Below are positions 18,601-26,060 of a stretch of 59,747 bases of DNA, piece by piece; position 1 is the stretch's first letter; each line of letters begins with the position of its first letter. The stretch spans positions 1 through 59,747 of the forward strand of contig JAEUQI010000007.1 of assembly GCA_016789145.1 (NCBI GenBank), written 5' to 3'. The notes beneath the pieces are model-generated. The model was not told the origin of the DNA and did no database searches. It saw nothing but the letters and a program-made list of their open reading frames with translations. Origin of the DNA: Blastocatellia bacterium (lineage in GTDB: Bacteria > Acidobacteriota > Blastocatellia > Pyrinomonadales > Pyrinomonadaceae). Both the position numbers and the translations under genes were made by a program.

Positions 18601-20494
18601 CACCACCGGTAAGTGTCGTATCTGCGGTTAGTATAGCGTCGCGAGCCTGAACGAACGAAGGATTGGCCGGCTGCAATTTCAATGCGTCCATCACCAAGCG
18701 AAGTGTAAGTTTGTTACCTGCACCGCCAGCGCCGCTGCCGGTCCAGCCGGTATAAAGGTCGCCATCGAAGCCGTATTTGTCGATCAGCAGCCAGTTCAGG
18801 TCCCAAAGAGCCGAGTTCCAAACGGTACCAGAGCGATGAACCGCAGTGCTACGTGTCAGACCGTAGCTGGTGGATCCTGATGTGCCATACGAATCGAACT
18901 CGATCGGGTTGATCGTCTTGTCGAAGCTGTAGCGATAGGCTCGAATACCCACACCGTTCGCAGCCTGATTCTGAACGTAAGTGCCTATGCCGTAACCGCC
19001 GTTCTTGGCGTCAGTCACTTTCTGCGTAAACATCAGTGCGTGGAAATCGCTCCAGCCTTCGCCCATCCCGCCGCTTTGCGTGTTGTTTAGAGCATTTGAA
19101 TTCGCGGGACCGCCGGTGAGTCGATTCGAAACGCCGTGGCCATATTCGTGGGCAATAACACCATTGTCAAAATCACTGTCTCGGTCGGGATTTGCTGCTG
19201 TCCATTCGTACATCTGCATTCGAGGGGCAGACCCATCTGCGGGCGTACCAAAATTAGCATTGTTCGTTCCGCTGCCGTCTTGTGCGTCGGCCTGAACAGC
19301 ATCGTTGCCAAGACCGCCGCCGCCGTAGTTGTTCGTCTGGAAATTGCCCGCCACCGGCGTAAAGCCGTACTGATAATGTACGTCGTGGAGAATGTTGTTC
19401 CAATAGAAAAGATTGGTAACAGCAGCATCACGATTCTCATATGGGATCAATGCTGAATTGAAAACTGCATTGAAATTTAGCCCGGCTCCGCCATCCGGAC
19501 GCGAACCAGGATCGGGTACGTTATTAGCATCGCGGTCGAGATGGGCGTCTACATTGTTGCCGCGCGTATCGGTGAATTCGGCTCCGGCGACTCCGTTCGT
19601 GTCATGCCAGCCAAATGGCGACGCTGCGGCGTTATTCGGATTCGTTACGGTGCGGAAAAAGCCATCATTCGGATGTTCGCTCGGCATAGAAGAAACTGTA
19701 TAGCTCTCATTGTCGATCCAATCAGAACTCGATGTCATCGCGCCGGTAGTCGCATCGATGCTCAGGTCGTACCAGTGTTTACCGTCCGGCGTTCTGATCA
19801 CGAGTCCCCAAGCGAGTCTCGCCGCACCGTCGTCCGAAGGAACGTAACGCAATTCGGCCTTGATATCATCGAGCGAGATGCCTTTTGCACGAAAGACGAG
19901 TTTCTCTCCTTTATCGTCATTGCTAATTAGCTCTGGCGTTGGCGAAGCTTTCAATTCAAGTTCAAGCAACTCAGCTGCTCGACCGATCGCCTGTTCCGCG
20001 GAGAGATACGGTTGACGCGTTAGATTTCCCGTATCGGCAAAAGCTTTGAGCCCCGGAACGAATCCACCTCCGACACTGATCACCTCACCTTTTGCGGTGA
20101 CGTGTACGTTTAGGTCGCCATTCAGAACTTCGAGACCTGAGACCGTCTGTCGCAGATAGATATGTGTGATCCCAGTATCTTCGTCACGATACATGCTCGA
20201 GATCTTGGCGTCCGCTAGATCATCGGCCATTAGGCTAAGCGAGCCGGAATTTGTTCGCAGATACGCAAGCGCGAGGTCGAGAGGTTCGCCTTTGGTTGGG
20301 CCTGTCAAGAAACCATCAGGGTTTCGAACGAAATGCGTTTGCGGATGGAAGAATTGTTGTGGTGTATCGGTTTCGGATGGCAAGGCGGCTGAAACATTCA
20401 CGCCCGGAAGGTAGCCGACGGCTCCAACGATACCGAGTGTACAGACGAACAACAAAACTATGACAAGAAAACGACGGACGCGATCATTTTTCAC
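15668..20494 (-). CDS. Secreted M36 (fungalysin-type) metallopeptidase with PPC and C-terminal regulatory-like domains
   Basis: 1608 residues. It has an N-terminal signal/membrane segment (~8-30), an FTP-like propeptide (~70-250) and the M36 catalytic domain with H449-E-Y-G-H453 and the downstream zinc ligand E479 in GGMGEGWSD. Then come Big-like beta-sandwich domains (~680-880) and several PPC-type pre-peptidase domains (EVEPNGTTSTA, ETEANDSVATA, EPNDTFATAQN). A carboxypeptidase-regulatory-like domain ends the protein (VSISGRVLTPELAGLRNAVV to EFLPIE). The catalytic residues are intact, so it is probably an active secreted zinc endopeptidase. The C-terminal domain recurs in many acidobacterial secreted proteins and may anchor or sort it (inference). 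Confidence 0.9.
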   Translation of the reverse strand: MKNDRVRRFLVIVLLFVCTLGIVGAVGYLPGVNVSAALPSETDTPQQFFHPQTHFVRNPDGFLTGPTKGEPLDLALAYLRTNSGSLSLMADDLADAKISSMYRDEDTGITHIYLRQTVSGLEVLNGDLNVHVTAKGEVISVGGGFVPGLKAFADTGNLTRQPYLSAEQAIGRAAELLELELKASPTPELISNDDKGEKLVFRAKGISLDDIKAELRYVPSDDGAARLAWGLVIRTPDGKHWYDLSIDATTGAMTSSSDWIDNESYTVSSMPSEHPNDGFFRTVTNPNNAAASPFGWHDTNGVAGAEFTDTRGNNVDAHLDRDANNVPDPGSRPDGGAGLNFNAVFNSALIPYENRDAAVTNLFYWNNILHDVHYQYGFTPVAGNFQTNNYGGGGLGNDAVQADAQDGSGTNNANFGTPADGSAPRMQMYEWTAANPDRDSDFDNGVIAHEYGHGVSNRLTGGPANSNALNNTQSGGMGEGWSDFHALMFTQKVTDAKNGGYGIGTYVQNQAANGVGIRAYRYSFDKTINPIEFDSYGTSGSTSYGLTRSTAVHRSGTVWNSALWDLNWLLIDKYGFDGDLYTGWTGSGAGGAGNKLTLRLVMDALKLQPANPSFVQARDAILTADTTLTGGANQCEIWRAFARRGLGFGAVSGASTSTALITVSSALPASCGLAVLETTPGSTSVVTSPPTDFVINFSEPVNPGSIVGSDLVVNGIPAGTVDLSNGDLTATFSYGISPVTAQGVQTMTIAANAVTRASDADGVDAFSRNFRYDTTILSVQSTSPSVSGYLSLPGPITFDVTFNEPISAASVSVDDIGISAGTVSAATALSSNVARYTISGITMEMPITIAVDPNKVADLNGNTNVAFQGSYQTEITTMVFPTALEAKNPLGSVIYEGSYGARVSFAADNDSFTIPLDAGQTLSVLLTPTDPALQPVVSIVGPGGTNQSNAAAAAGSAALINAVPISVAGVYTILTGGEASTVGAYTLTLTLNAARESEQETGATNNTTGTAQNIDPTFVTQAAGVSKTAVIGRIEDSGQGEVEPNGTTSTATNVPLPSAVPSNLYQLGMSGTLSSVSDQDYFNIGTLQVGDVITITQSGSPSGRGTNTDVFVYLYRAGTGTAVISDDDDGPGLDSLIDRFTVTTADTYYVRAYRASAATGTYQVGVFLENSGTAPTTGGVVVTETEANDSVATANNLSTSWRAVNYLFTSTGSITSSDTDIFSYTFTAGDIVSLRSSSTSTLGPQSALLNSLGTVISTEDGTSSVAGAGGVSPHYGYIIPMTGTYYFRNQASSGTGSYRDDVYLSTSTSLTPLPAPADHYALTLTSGQKLGAVLKSSATDSDIAVLNSGGTVVAAGAAGSTNLEKVIAGYTAPSSGTYYLRVSGFTAADYQLITTKGGVFDAEPNDTFATAQNITGQAGVSGYSSEPDFYSFTGTAGQVVVFYTTTPGDGPNIPSNSFDPKLQLFDPAGTQVASGTVLADGRNERIIYTLLVNGDYRVRVSSQAALGAADGEYFLAFAPNAPTSSSVSISGRVLTPELAGLRNAVVSITDAGGNTRTVRTGTFGYFRFDDIVAGQNYVISIASKRYTFAPRSISVADEVSDLEFLPIE

Positions 20495-20674
20495 AAATAT
20501 CTCCTAACGCAAATCTTGAGAGGCGTTGCCCGCAAAAGAGTTGAAAGCCTAAACTATCAGAGGGGAAGGTTTTAGTGTCGAAAGTATAGCTCATTGAAGG
20601 ACCGTTTGAAAAGAAACTTTTATCTTGGGCGGAGATGATCATCCTGAACGACCCACTACGCTTATTCTATTCGC

Positions 20675-20989
20675 ATGCCGTTTTCGTTTAATGACGATCT
20701 ACTCAATCTCGCCCTTGAGCTCGCGACTGAATGGGGCGAGAATTTTCGCAAGCCTATTCATGAGCGAATTCGCGTGACGCATCCTGATCTGACGGATGCG
20801 GAGATCGACGAGCTTGCGGCGATCGCTTCGAAGGTCGAGTCTCGCATCTACGCCCTCGCCGAGGACGAGATGGCAGGCTCGATCGGCGAGTACGACATCA
20901 TCACGATGGCGACGAGCGAATTCCCTTGGCTCTCGTCCTCGAACGCCGGTCGGCTCAAGAATATCGGAATGTATTACGCCCGAAGATGA
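20675..20989 (+). CDS. Small conserved-looking hypothetical protein
   Basis: 104 residues (MPFSFNDDLLNLALELATEW to YYARR), acidic and predicted mostly helical, with no signal peptide or membrane segment. It lies 85 bp before ychF on the same strand. No known domain is recognised. Its coding character is supported by the absence of any competing gene and a sensible amino acid composition. Confidence 0.65.
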   Translation: MPFSFNDDLLNLALELATEWGENFRKPIHERIRVTHPDLTDAEIDELAAIASKVESRIYALAEDEMAGSIGEYDIITMATSEFPWLSSSNAGRLKNIGMYYARR

Positions 20990-21074
20990 TCGCTGGTCTT
21001 TGCCCTTCACTTTTTCACTTTTTCAACTTTTCACTGTAAACTCTTTCGTTTGGCCTCGGGGTCAGACGAACACT

Positions 21075-22178
21075 ATGCTTCAAGCCGGAATTGTTGGCCT
21101 GCCCAACGTTGGAAAATCTACTCTCTTTAACGCGCTGACCGCGCAAGAAGCCGCCCTTGCGGCGAATTATCCGTTTGCGACGATCGAGCCGAACGTCGGC
21201 GTCGTTGCGGTGCCGGACGAACGCCTCGCCGTGCTGGAAAAGCTCAACAACGCCCAAAAGGTCGTGCCCGCGACTGTCGAATTTCTTGACATCGCCGGCC
21301 TCGTTCGCGGAGCGTCAAAGGGCGAAGGTCTCGGCAATCAGTTCCTCGCAAACATCCGCGAAACACACGCCGTCGTGCAGGTCGTTCGATGTTTTGAGGA
21401 CGACAACATCGTCCACGTCGAAGGCTCGGTCGATCCGATCCGCGATATCGAGACGATACAGATCGAGCTTGCACTTGCTGATCTCGCATCTGCCGAGAAA
21501 CGCAAAGACAAGGCCGAGCGTGCCGCCAAATCGGGCACTGACAAAGAAGCGAAACGCGACGTTGAGATCCTGAACAAGATCCTTCCGGTTCTCGAAGAAG
21601 GCCGGCCGATCCGAAGCGTCGATCTTGACGAAGACGAACGTGCGATCGTAAAGTCGTGGTTCTTTCTGACGAGCAAACCGACAATTTACGCCGCCAATGT
21701 TGACGAAGATTCGCTAGCGAACCCGGACGCCAATCCGCACGTCGCCAAGGTCAAGGAATTCGCGGCTAAAGAGAACTCCGATGTCGTCGTCATTTGTGCC
21801 AAGCTCGAAGCCGAGCTCGTCGCTCTCGACGAGGCCGAACGCCTCGAATATCTTAAAGACCTCGGCCTCGAAGGCTCCGGCGTCGACGGCCTGATCAAAG
21901 CCGCGTACCACATGCTCGGCCTGATGTCGTTCCTGACCGCCGGCGAGAAAGAGGTAAGGGCTTGGACGATCCCAATTGGCACCAAAGCTCCGCAAGCTGC
22001 CGGCGAGATCCACACCGACATCGAGCGCGGCTTTATCCGCGCCGAGATCGTCTCTTACGACGACCTCGTCGCTTGCGGTTCGAGAAAAGCCGCTCTCGAA
22101 AAAGGCCTCGCCCGTGTCGAAGGCAAAGATTACGTCATGCAAGACGGCGACGTTGTCGATTTCCGGTTTAACGTCTAG
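21075..22178 (+). CDS. ychF: Redox-regulated ATPase/GTPase YchF (OLA1 family)
   Basis: 367 residues from ATG 21075 ([20 protein letters not shown]); the frame stays open upstream but the family always starts at this motif. Walker A is GLPNVGKS, and the G3 region is [17 protein letters not shown]. The G4 position reads NVDE instead of NKxD, as in YchF, which explains its ATP preference. A C-terminal TGS domain covers ~280-367 ([20 protein letters not shown]). The length is normal. YchF is a universally conserved ribosome-associated P-loop ATPase linked to stress and translation. It is followed by a strong bidirectional terminator. Confidence 0.97.
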   Translation: MLQAGIVGLPNVGKSTLFNALTAQEAALAANYPFATIEPNVGVVAVPDERLAVLEKLNNAQKVVPATVEFLDIAGLVRGASKGEGLGNQFLANIRETHAVVQVVRCFEDDNIVHVEGSVDPIRDIETIQIELALADLASAEKRKDKAERAAKSGTDKEAKRDVEILNKILPVLEEGRPIRSVDLDEDERAIVKSWFFLTSKPTIYAANVDEDSLANPDANPHVAKVKEFAAKENSDVVVICAKLEAELVALDEAERLEYLKDLGLEGSGVDGLIKAAYHMLGLMSFLTAGEKEVRAWTIPIGTKAPQAAGEIHTDIERGFIRAEIVSYDDLVACGSRKAALEKGLARVEGKDYVMQDGDVVDFRFNV

Positions 22179-22198
22179 CCTAAGTTCATCTCTAATTT

Positions 22199-22232
22199 CA
22201 AAAGGCCGTCCTGTTGGACGGCCTTTTGTGTT
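22199..22232. terminator. Bidirectional rho-independent terminator
   Basis: A 13-bp stem (CAAAAGGCCGTCC / GGACGGCCTTTTG) with a TGTT loop at 22212-22215 has an A-tract on one side and a T-tract on the other. It serves ychF (+) and the convergent gene ending at 22239 (-). Confidence 0.92.
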
Positions 22233-22238
22233 CCGGCG

Positions 22239-23366
22239 TTATTTACACTTGCGGTGCGATTGGATGTCGTAAATGTGTAGATATTGATCATCTACGACAG
22301 TGACCTGCAGACATTGCTTGCTGCGTTCGCGCCACATCGTCTTGAGCATTCGGTTGCCATCGACGGTAGTATCTACGATCTTAAATCCACGATTCCGTGC
22401 CTCGCGGTCGCCGGCTGCGCTTCGGAATCCGATCAGATCGTTGATGTTGATCTGCGGTTCGTTGTTGCCGCTATTGCCGCCACCACCGCCGCCCCAAGTG
22501 CTGCGCGAATAGTAGATACGCTCTCCATTGGCATTGCTAACGGTCACGAAACCGTCACCGCTGCGTTCGAGTCTTGACGTTTGACCGTTGATGATCAGAT
22601 TGCCATTGCTGTAGGTGCCGTAGTTTGGGCTGCCGCCGATCGTCGCCGTAACCGAACCATTGTCGGTAATTGACAACTGGATCTGCGTGCCGTTTGGCGC
22701 CGTTCCGTAGAACGTACCGTTTGCCCAGCTTGGCGGCCGCGAACCTTGGTTGCCGCCCCAACCACCGCCATTGTTTCCACCTGAACCCCAGCTATTCTTC
22801 GAATAATATATACGTTCACCGTCGGTGTTGCTTACCGTTTGAAATCCGCTGCCGTCACGCTCGAGCCGCGACGAATTGCCATTGATGTAAAGATAGCCGT
22901 TGTTATAGCCGCCGTAGCTCATGCTGCCGCCGATGTTCGCAGAGACCGAGCCATCATTGCTGATGGTCAATTGGATCTGTGTGCCATTGGGCGCCGTTCC
23001 ATAAAACGTACCGCGTGCCCAGCTCGGCGGACGCTGTTTGCTACCGTTCCAACCGCCGTTGTTCCAGCCGCCGCCGTTGTTGTTCTGGCCGCATTCTGAC
23101 GAATTGGTACCAACGATCGATTCATAACGGCCGTCATAGGTCGTGACCAAAATACAAGCGCTTCGGCCACCGTTCCACCAGTATGTATAGCTACGGTTGT
23201 TGTTCTTGTTACCCTTTACGTAGCTGTAACCGCGGTTTCGCAGCGAATTTTCGCCACTCGAAGCTCGGACGCCGATCAAGTCTGAAACGTCGTTCGGAGC
23301 GTATTGTGCAAGTGCGGCAACTGTCATGACAGCCGCAAAGAAAACTGCTGTTAAAATCCTCTTCAT
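22239..23366 (-). CDS. Secreted Gly/Asn-rich protein with A-B-B-A internal repeats
   Basis: 375 residues; signal peptide MKRILTAVFFAAVMTVAALAQ and ribosome binding site GAGG. The mature protein has an outer repeat A (residues ~28-93, DLIGVRASSGENSLRNRGYS; and ~309-374, DLIGFRSAAGDREARNRGFK). It encloses two near-identical copies of repeat B (~112-193 and ~210-291, RPPSWAxGTFYGTAPNGTQI to GERIYYSxxxW). Gly/Asn/Trp-rich linkers join the parts. Each A copy holds two Cys (C71 and C92; C352 and C374), which could form a disulphide. The function is unknown; the layout suggests two nested duplications and an extracellular beta-rich role. Confidence 0.82.
   Translation of the reverse strand: MKRILTAVFFAAVMTVAALAQYAPNDVSDLIGVRASSGENSLRNRGYSYVKGNKNNNRSYTYWWNGGRSACILVTTYDGRYESIVGTNSSECGQNNNGGGWNNGGWNGSKQRPPSWARGTFYGTAPNGTQIQLTISNDGSVSANIGGSMSYGGYNNGYLYINGNSSRLERDGSGFQTVSNTDGERIYYSKNSWGSGGNNGGGWGGNQGSRPPSWANGTFYGTAPNGTQIQLSITDNGSVTATIGGSPNYGTYSNGNLIINGQTSRLERSGDGFVTVSNANGERIYYSRSTWGGGGGGNSGNNEPQININDLIGFRSAAGDREARNRGFKIVDTTVDGNRMLKTMWRERSKQCLQVTVVDDQYLHIYDIQSHRKCK
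22494..23033 (-). repeat. Tandem duplication of repeat B (two copies, 294-bp period)
   Basis: Copy 1 spans 22788-23033 and copy 2 spans 22494-22739. Long stretches match at the protein level (GTFYGTAPNGTQIQL in both, SRLER, GERIYYS), so the duplication is fairly recent or under strong constraint. Confidence 0.85.
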
Positions 23367-23553
23367 TAGATCCTCCGGGAAATGCCCTTTTGAAACAAGA
23401 GGGGCGAGAAAGTCGGAAATGCCGATGTTAATTTATTGGTCAAATAATACCACATTCGGGTGACGTCAGATATTGGTCTTTCCAATAGGATCGTCCAAAC
23501 TTCAGGTTCGGATTCAACTTGATTCTTGCCGCTTGCTTCCGGATACTTGAACC

Positions 23554-23775
23554 ATGCGCGAACGTGAACTGAATAAGAACCTCCACGAACGAAGCGATAC
23601 GGCGATCATACGCCGCGAACGCTCCCGGCGTCGTCTGCGTATCGAAACCGCAGAAACACTTATCTTCAACGCCGCCGCCTACCGCCTCGACCGCGAACTC
23701 GGCATCCCCGAATATGTCGCCGTCGAAAACAACCTCACCGTTCGAACCAAATGGCCCGAGATCATTTATGAATAG
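23554..23775 (+). CDS. Small basic/acidic hypothetical protein
   Basis: 73 residues (MRERELNKNLHERSDTAIIR to WPEIIYE), charged, with no signal peptide and no recognised domain. It lies alone between two secreted-protein genes, and no convincing ribosome binding site is present. The middle (LIFNAAAYRLDRELGIPEYV) has a natural amphipathic look. Coding status is uncertain. Confidence 0.42.
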   Translation: MRERELNKNLHERSDTAIIRRERSRRRLRIETAETLIFNAAAYRLDRELGIPEYVAVENNLTVRTKWPEIIYE

Positions 23776-23903
23776 GCGGTCTTTCGCAGTCTATCGAAAT
23801 AGAGATCTGCCAATTGTGATGCCTATCACCATCCTAAAGAGCAGATTCGTGATACCGTTGCAGGTGAGATCGCAGATGATGTATATTTGCGATTGAGTCG
23901 GCG

Positions 23904-24347
23904 ATGAAGATGACATTGAGCAAGAAGCTATTGGCGGCATTTGTATTGGGGTTTTTGTGCCTCAATGCCGTGGGTGCGTTGTGCTTGACGTATTGTTCGT
24001 CGCTGTTTTCGGTTGAGGCTGCGGTTGTGGCCGGTGACGATAGTCATTTGTCAGAGCATTGTCGGACGATGGCGGCTGAGGCAAAGGTCGCTGACGACGC
24101 TCGGGACAAGATCGCCAAGGTCGAGAACTCGTGTTGTATGATGCCGGTCGCGATGTTTGCGGTGCCGGTCGAGAAACGCAGCACGTTTGAGACGGTCGAT
24201 GTAGCCGTGGTGCCGCAGGCGGTTGTGAATGCTCCGGTGCTCGAGCCTGTTGCGAGCTTTACCAAACCGTTCGAAATTCCCTTCTATCGTCCGCCGCCGC
24301 TCGATCGGCGGATAGAACGCTCTCTTAATTGTGTGATCCGAATTTAG
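23904..24347 (+). CDS. Exported Cys/Met-containing hypothetical protein of the copper/thiol cluster
   Basis: 147 residues; a signal peptide or N-terminal anchor (KKLLAAFVLGFLCLNAVGAL) is followed by CLTYCSS, then HLSEHCRTMAAEAK and ENSCCMMPVAMF. Cys, His and Met clusters of this kind suit binding of soft metals such as copper. The C-terminus is PPPLDRRIERSLNCVIRI, a distinct conserved-looking tail. It opens a plus-strand run leading to a 14-Cys exported protein, DsbB, DsbA and a TlpA-like protein. No family is recognised; metal handling is inferred from composition and neighbours. Confidence 0.68.
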   Translation: MKMTLSKKLLAAFVLGFLCLNAVGALCLTYCSSLFSVEAAVVAGDDSHLSEHCRTMAAEAKVADDARDKIAKVENSCCMMPVAMFAVPVEKRSTFETVDVAVVPQAVVNAPVLEPVASFTKPFEIPFYRPPPLDRRIERSLNCVIRI

Positions 24348-24362
24348 ATCAGCAGCAAGAAG

Positions 24363-24380
24363 CGCGAACATGCGTTCGCG
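24363..24380 (+). promoter_or_regulatory. Perfect hairpin ahead of the Cys-rich protein gene
   Basis: CGCGAAC (24363-24369), loop ATGC and GTTCGCG (24374-24380) form a 7-bp perfect stem in the 90-bp gap before the 24438 gene. It has no following T-tract, so it is not a classical terminator. It may act in RNA stability or as a protein operator; role unknown. Confidence 0.35.
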
Positions 24381-24437
24381 AAACTTGTGGCCTGACGTGC
24401 GCGCCTAGCGTTCGTCAACTAAATTTGGAGACATAAA

Positions 24438-24845
24438 ATGAAACGCAATATTTTTCTAGCCATCGCGGTAATGTTCACGCTGAGCATCGGCGCCGCTGTT
24501 TACGCATTTAACTCTACAACCACCACCAACGCCGCCACGGCTTCGTGCTGCTGCAAGGGCGATTCGTGCCCGATGAAGTCAAAGGACGCTAAGGCTACGG
24601 CCGACGCGAAAGATTCGTGCTGCAAGGACGATTGCTGCAAAGGCGAAGGCAAAGAGTCGTGCCCAATGAAGACAAAGGCCGATGCTTCTTCGACTACTTC
24701 TGCCACTGCCGCTGATTCCAAGCATTCTTGCCCGATGATGAAAGACGGCAAGATGTCGGACGAGATGAAGAAGATGCACGCCGAGAAAAAGGATGGCCAC
24801 GAAGGCTGTTCGTGTGCATGCTGCAGCCACGGCGAAGCCAAGTAG
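24438..24845 (+). CDS. Exported cysteine-rich, metallothionein-like protein
   Basis: 135 residues with signal peptide (MKRNIFLAIAVMFTLSIGAAVYA). The mature part has 14 Cys in clusters: SCCCKGDSCPM, SCCKDDCCKG, ESCPM, HSCPMM and GCSCACCSHG, with Lys/Asp/Ala spacers, many Met near the Cys, and a HAEKKDGHEG His-bearing segment. SCPM occurs three times. It has no known enzyme motif and is best read as a periplasmic or extracellular soft-metal (copper, possibly silver or mercury) scavenger. Unlike ordinary metallothioneins it is exported, so its thiols would meet the Dsb proteins encoded just downstream. A terminator follows before dsbB. Confidence 0.75.
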   Translation: MKRNIFLAIAVMFTLSIGAAVYAFNSTTTTNAATASCCCKGDSCPMKSKDAKATADAKDSCCKDDCCKGEGKESCPMKTKADASSTTSATAADSKHSCPMMKDGKMSDEMKKMHAEKKDGHEGCSCACCSHGEAK

Positions 24846-24863
24846 AGGAGTAAAGGAGGAAGG

Positions 24864-24897
24864 GAGAAGGGGATATTCCACTTCTCTCTTCTTTTTC
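24864..24897 (+). terminator. Probable rho-independent terminator after the Cys-rich gene
   Basis: GAGAAGGGGA (24864-24873) and TCCACTTCTC (24877-24886) pair with one mismatch, followed by TCTTCTTTTTCC. It separates the Cys-rich gene from the Dsb operon, though read-through is possible. Confidence 0.6.
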
Positions 24898-24925
24898 CTG
24901 ACCTGTCCCTTGTTAGAATCAAGAT

Positions 24926-25357
24926 ATGAGTTCTGAGCGAAATTCCGGCTTGAATGCCCTATTGCCGTACGCGGCGTGGTTCATGGCGCTTACGTCGGTC
25001 GTTGGCAGCCTGTTTTTTAGCGAAGTGATGGCCTTGCCGCCGTGTGTGCTTTGTTGGTGGGCGCGGATCGCGATGTATCCACTGGTCGTCATAATCGCGA
25101 TCGGCATTATCACTCGCGATGCTCGGATGAAGGTTTACGCGCTTGCTCTATCGATCATCGGCCTGCTGATCGCGATCTATCACAATTTGCTGTACTACGG
25201 TTTTATTCCCGACAGCATCACGCCGTGTTCGGATGGTGCTCCGTGTAATGCAGTTCAGATCGAACTGCTTGGATTTATTACGATACCGATGATGGGATTA
25301 GGCGCGTTCGCCGCCATCACGCTTTGTTTGCTTTTTTACAAACCTGAAGATAAGTAA
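24926..25357 (+). CDS. DsbB/BdbC-type disulphide bond formation membrane protein
   Basis: 143 residues with four predicted membrane segments. The first redox pair is CVLC (PPCVLCWWARIAMYPL) after helix 1, and the second is in the loop TPCSDGAPCNAVQIEL. The length and the PCxLCWxxR wording match BdbC-type DsbB proteins. These reoxidise a DsbA partner and pass electrons to quinone in the cytoplasmic membrane. The partner follows 4 bp downstream. Confidence 0.93.
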   Translation: MSSERNSGLNALLPYAAWFMALTSVVGSLFFSEVMALPPCVLCWWARIAMYPLVVIIAIGIITRDARMKVYALALSIIGLLIAIYHNLLYYGFIPDSITPCSDGAPCNAVQIELLGFITIPMMGLGAFAAITLCLLFYKPEDK

Positions 25358-25361
25358 TTTT

Positions 25362-26060
25362 ATGAGAAAAGAAGTTGTAATTCTCGGCCTTGTGCTGCTG
25401 ATCGTGATCGTTGGAGCCGTTATCGGTTCGAACTATTACCGAACGTCGGTGCAGAAAGAATCTGTTGTTTCGAACACGAACAATACCAATTCGGGCAAGC
25501 CGAAAGTGTCGCCTGAGGTACTGATCCGACCTGACAGCCCAAGCCTGGGGCCTGCTGATGCCAAGGTGACGATCGTTGAGTTTCTAGACCCTGAGTGCGA
25601 GGCATGTGCCGCGTTTGGCCCGACAGTTAAGAAGATAATGTCGGAAAACGAAGGCAAAATGCGGCTCGTCGTTCGATATATGCCGTTTCACCCGAGCTCG
25701 ATGAAGGCAGCTCATTTGCTCGAAGCCGCGGGCGAAGAAGGCAAATTCTGGCAGACACTCGAACTCATTTTCCGCAAACAAGGCGAATGGGGCGAGGTCC
25801 ACGGTGCTCCGCTGGGAGCCGCGAAGCCTGATGTTGAAAAGGTTTTCGAGGGATTTGCGAAAGAGCTTGGCCTCGATGTCAACAAGGTCGTCGCCGCTAT
25901 GAGAGACGGTCGCTACACCGCAAAGGTCGAACGCGACCGCAAAGACGGGCAGACGCTAGGTGTTCGCCGCACTCCGACATTCTTTGTCAACGGCCGCGAA
26001 CTTGCACGATTTAGCGAAGCAGACCTGCGTGCGTTGATCGCAGAGGAAATGGCGAAATAA
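25362..26060 (+). CDS. DsbA/BdbD-type membrane-anchored thiol oxidase
   Basis: 232 residues; an N-terminal transmembrane anchor (~4-24) and a short linker precede a thioredoxin-fold domain. The active site CEAC lies in FLDPECEACAAFGPTVKK, and the cis-Pro loop reads RRTPTFFVNG. It has the helical insertion typical of DsbA/BdbD. It oxidises thiols of exported proteins and is recycled by the DsbB encoded immediately upstream. Its stop overlaps the start of the TlpA-like gene by one base (TAATG), so the three are one operon. Confidence 0.93.
   Translation: MRKEVVILGLVLLIVIVGAVIGSNYYRTSVQKESVVSNTNNTNSGKPKVSPEVLIRPDSPSLGPADAKVTIVEFLDPECEACAAFGPTVKKIMSENEGKMRLVVRYMPFHPSSMKAAHLLEAAGEEGKFWQTLELIFRKQGEWGEVHGAPLGAAKPDVEKVFEGFAKELGLDVNKVVAAMRDGRYTAKVERDRKDGQTLGVRRTPTFFVNGRELARFSEADLRALIAEEMAK

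Noticed and set aside
20796..21074. Long upstream extension of the ychF frame
   Set aside because: It overlaps the 20675 gene in another frame, and all YchF proteins start at the P-loop-proximal Met at 21075.
22494..23033. Insertion sequence or transposon suspected from the 294-bp duplication
   Set aside because: The duplicated stretch is in-frame coding sequence, with no transposase and no terminal inverted repeats.
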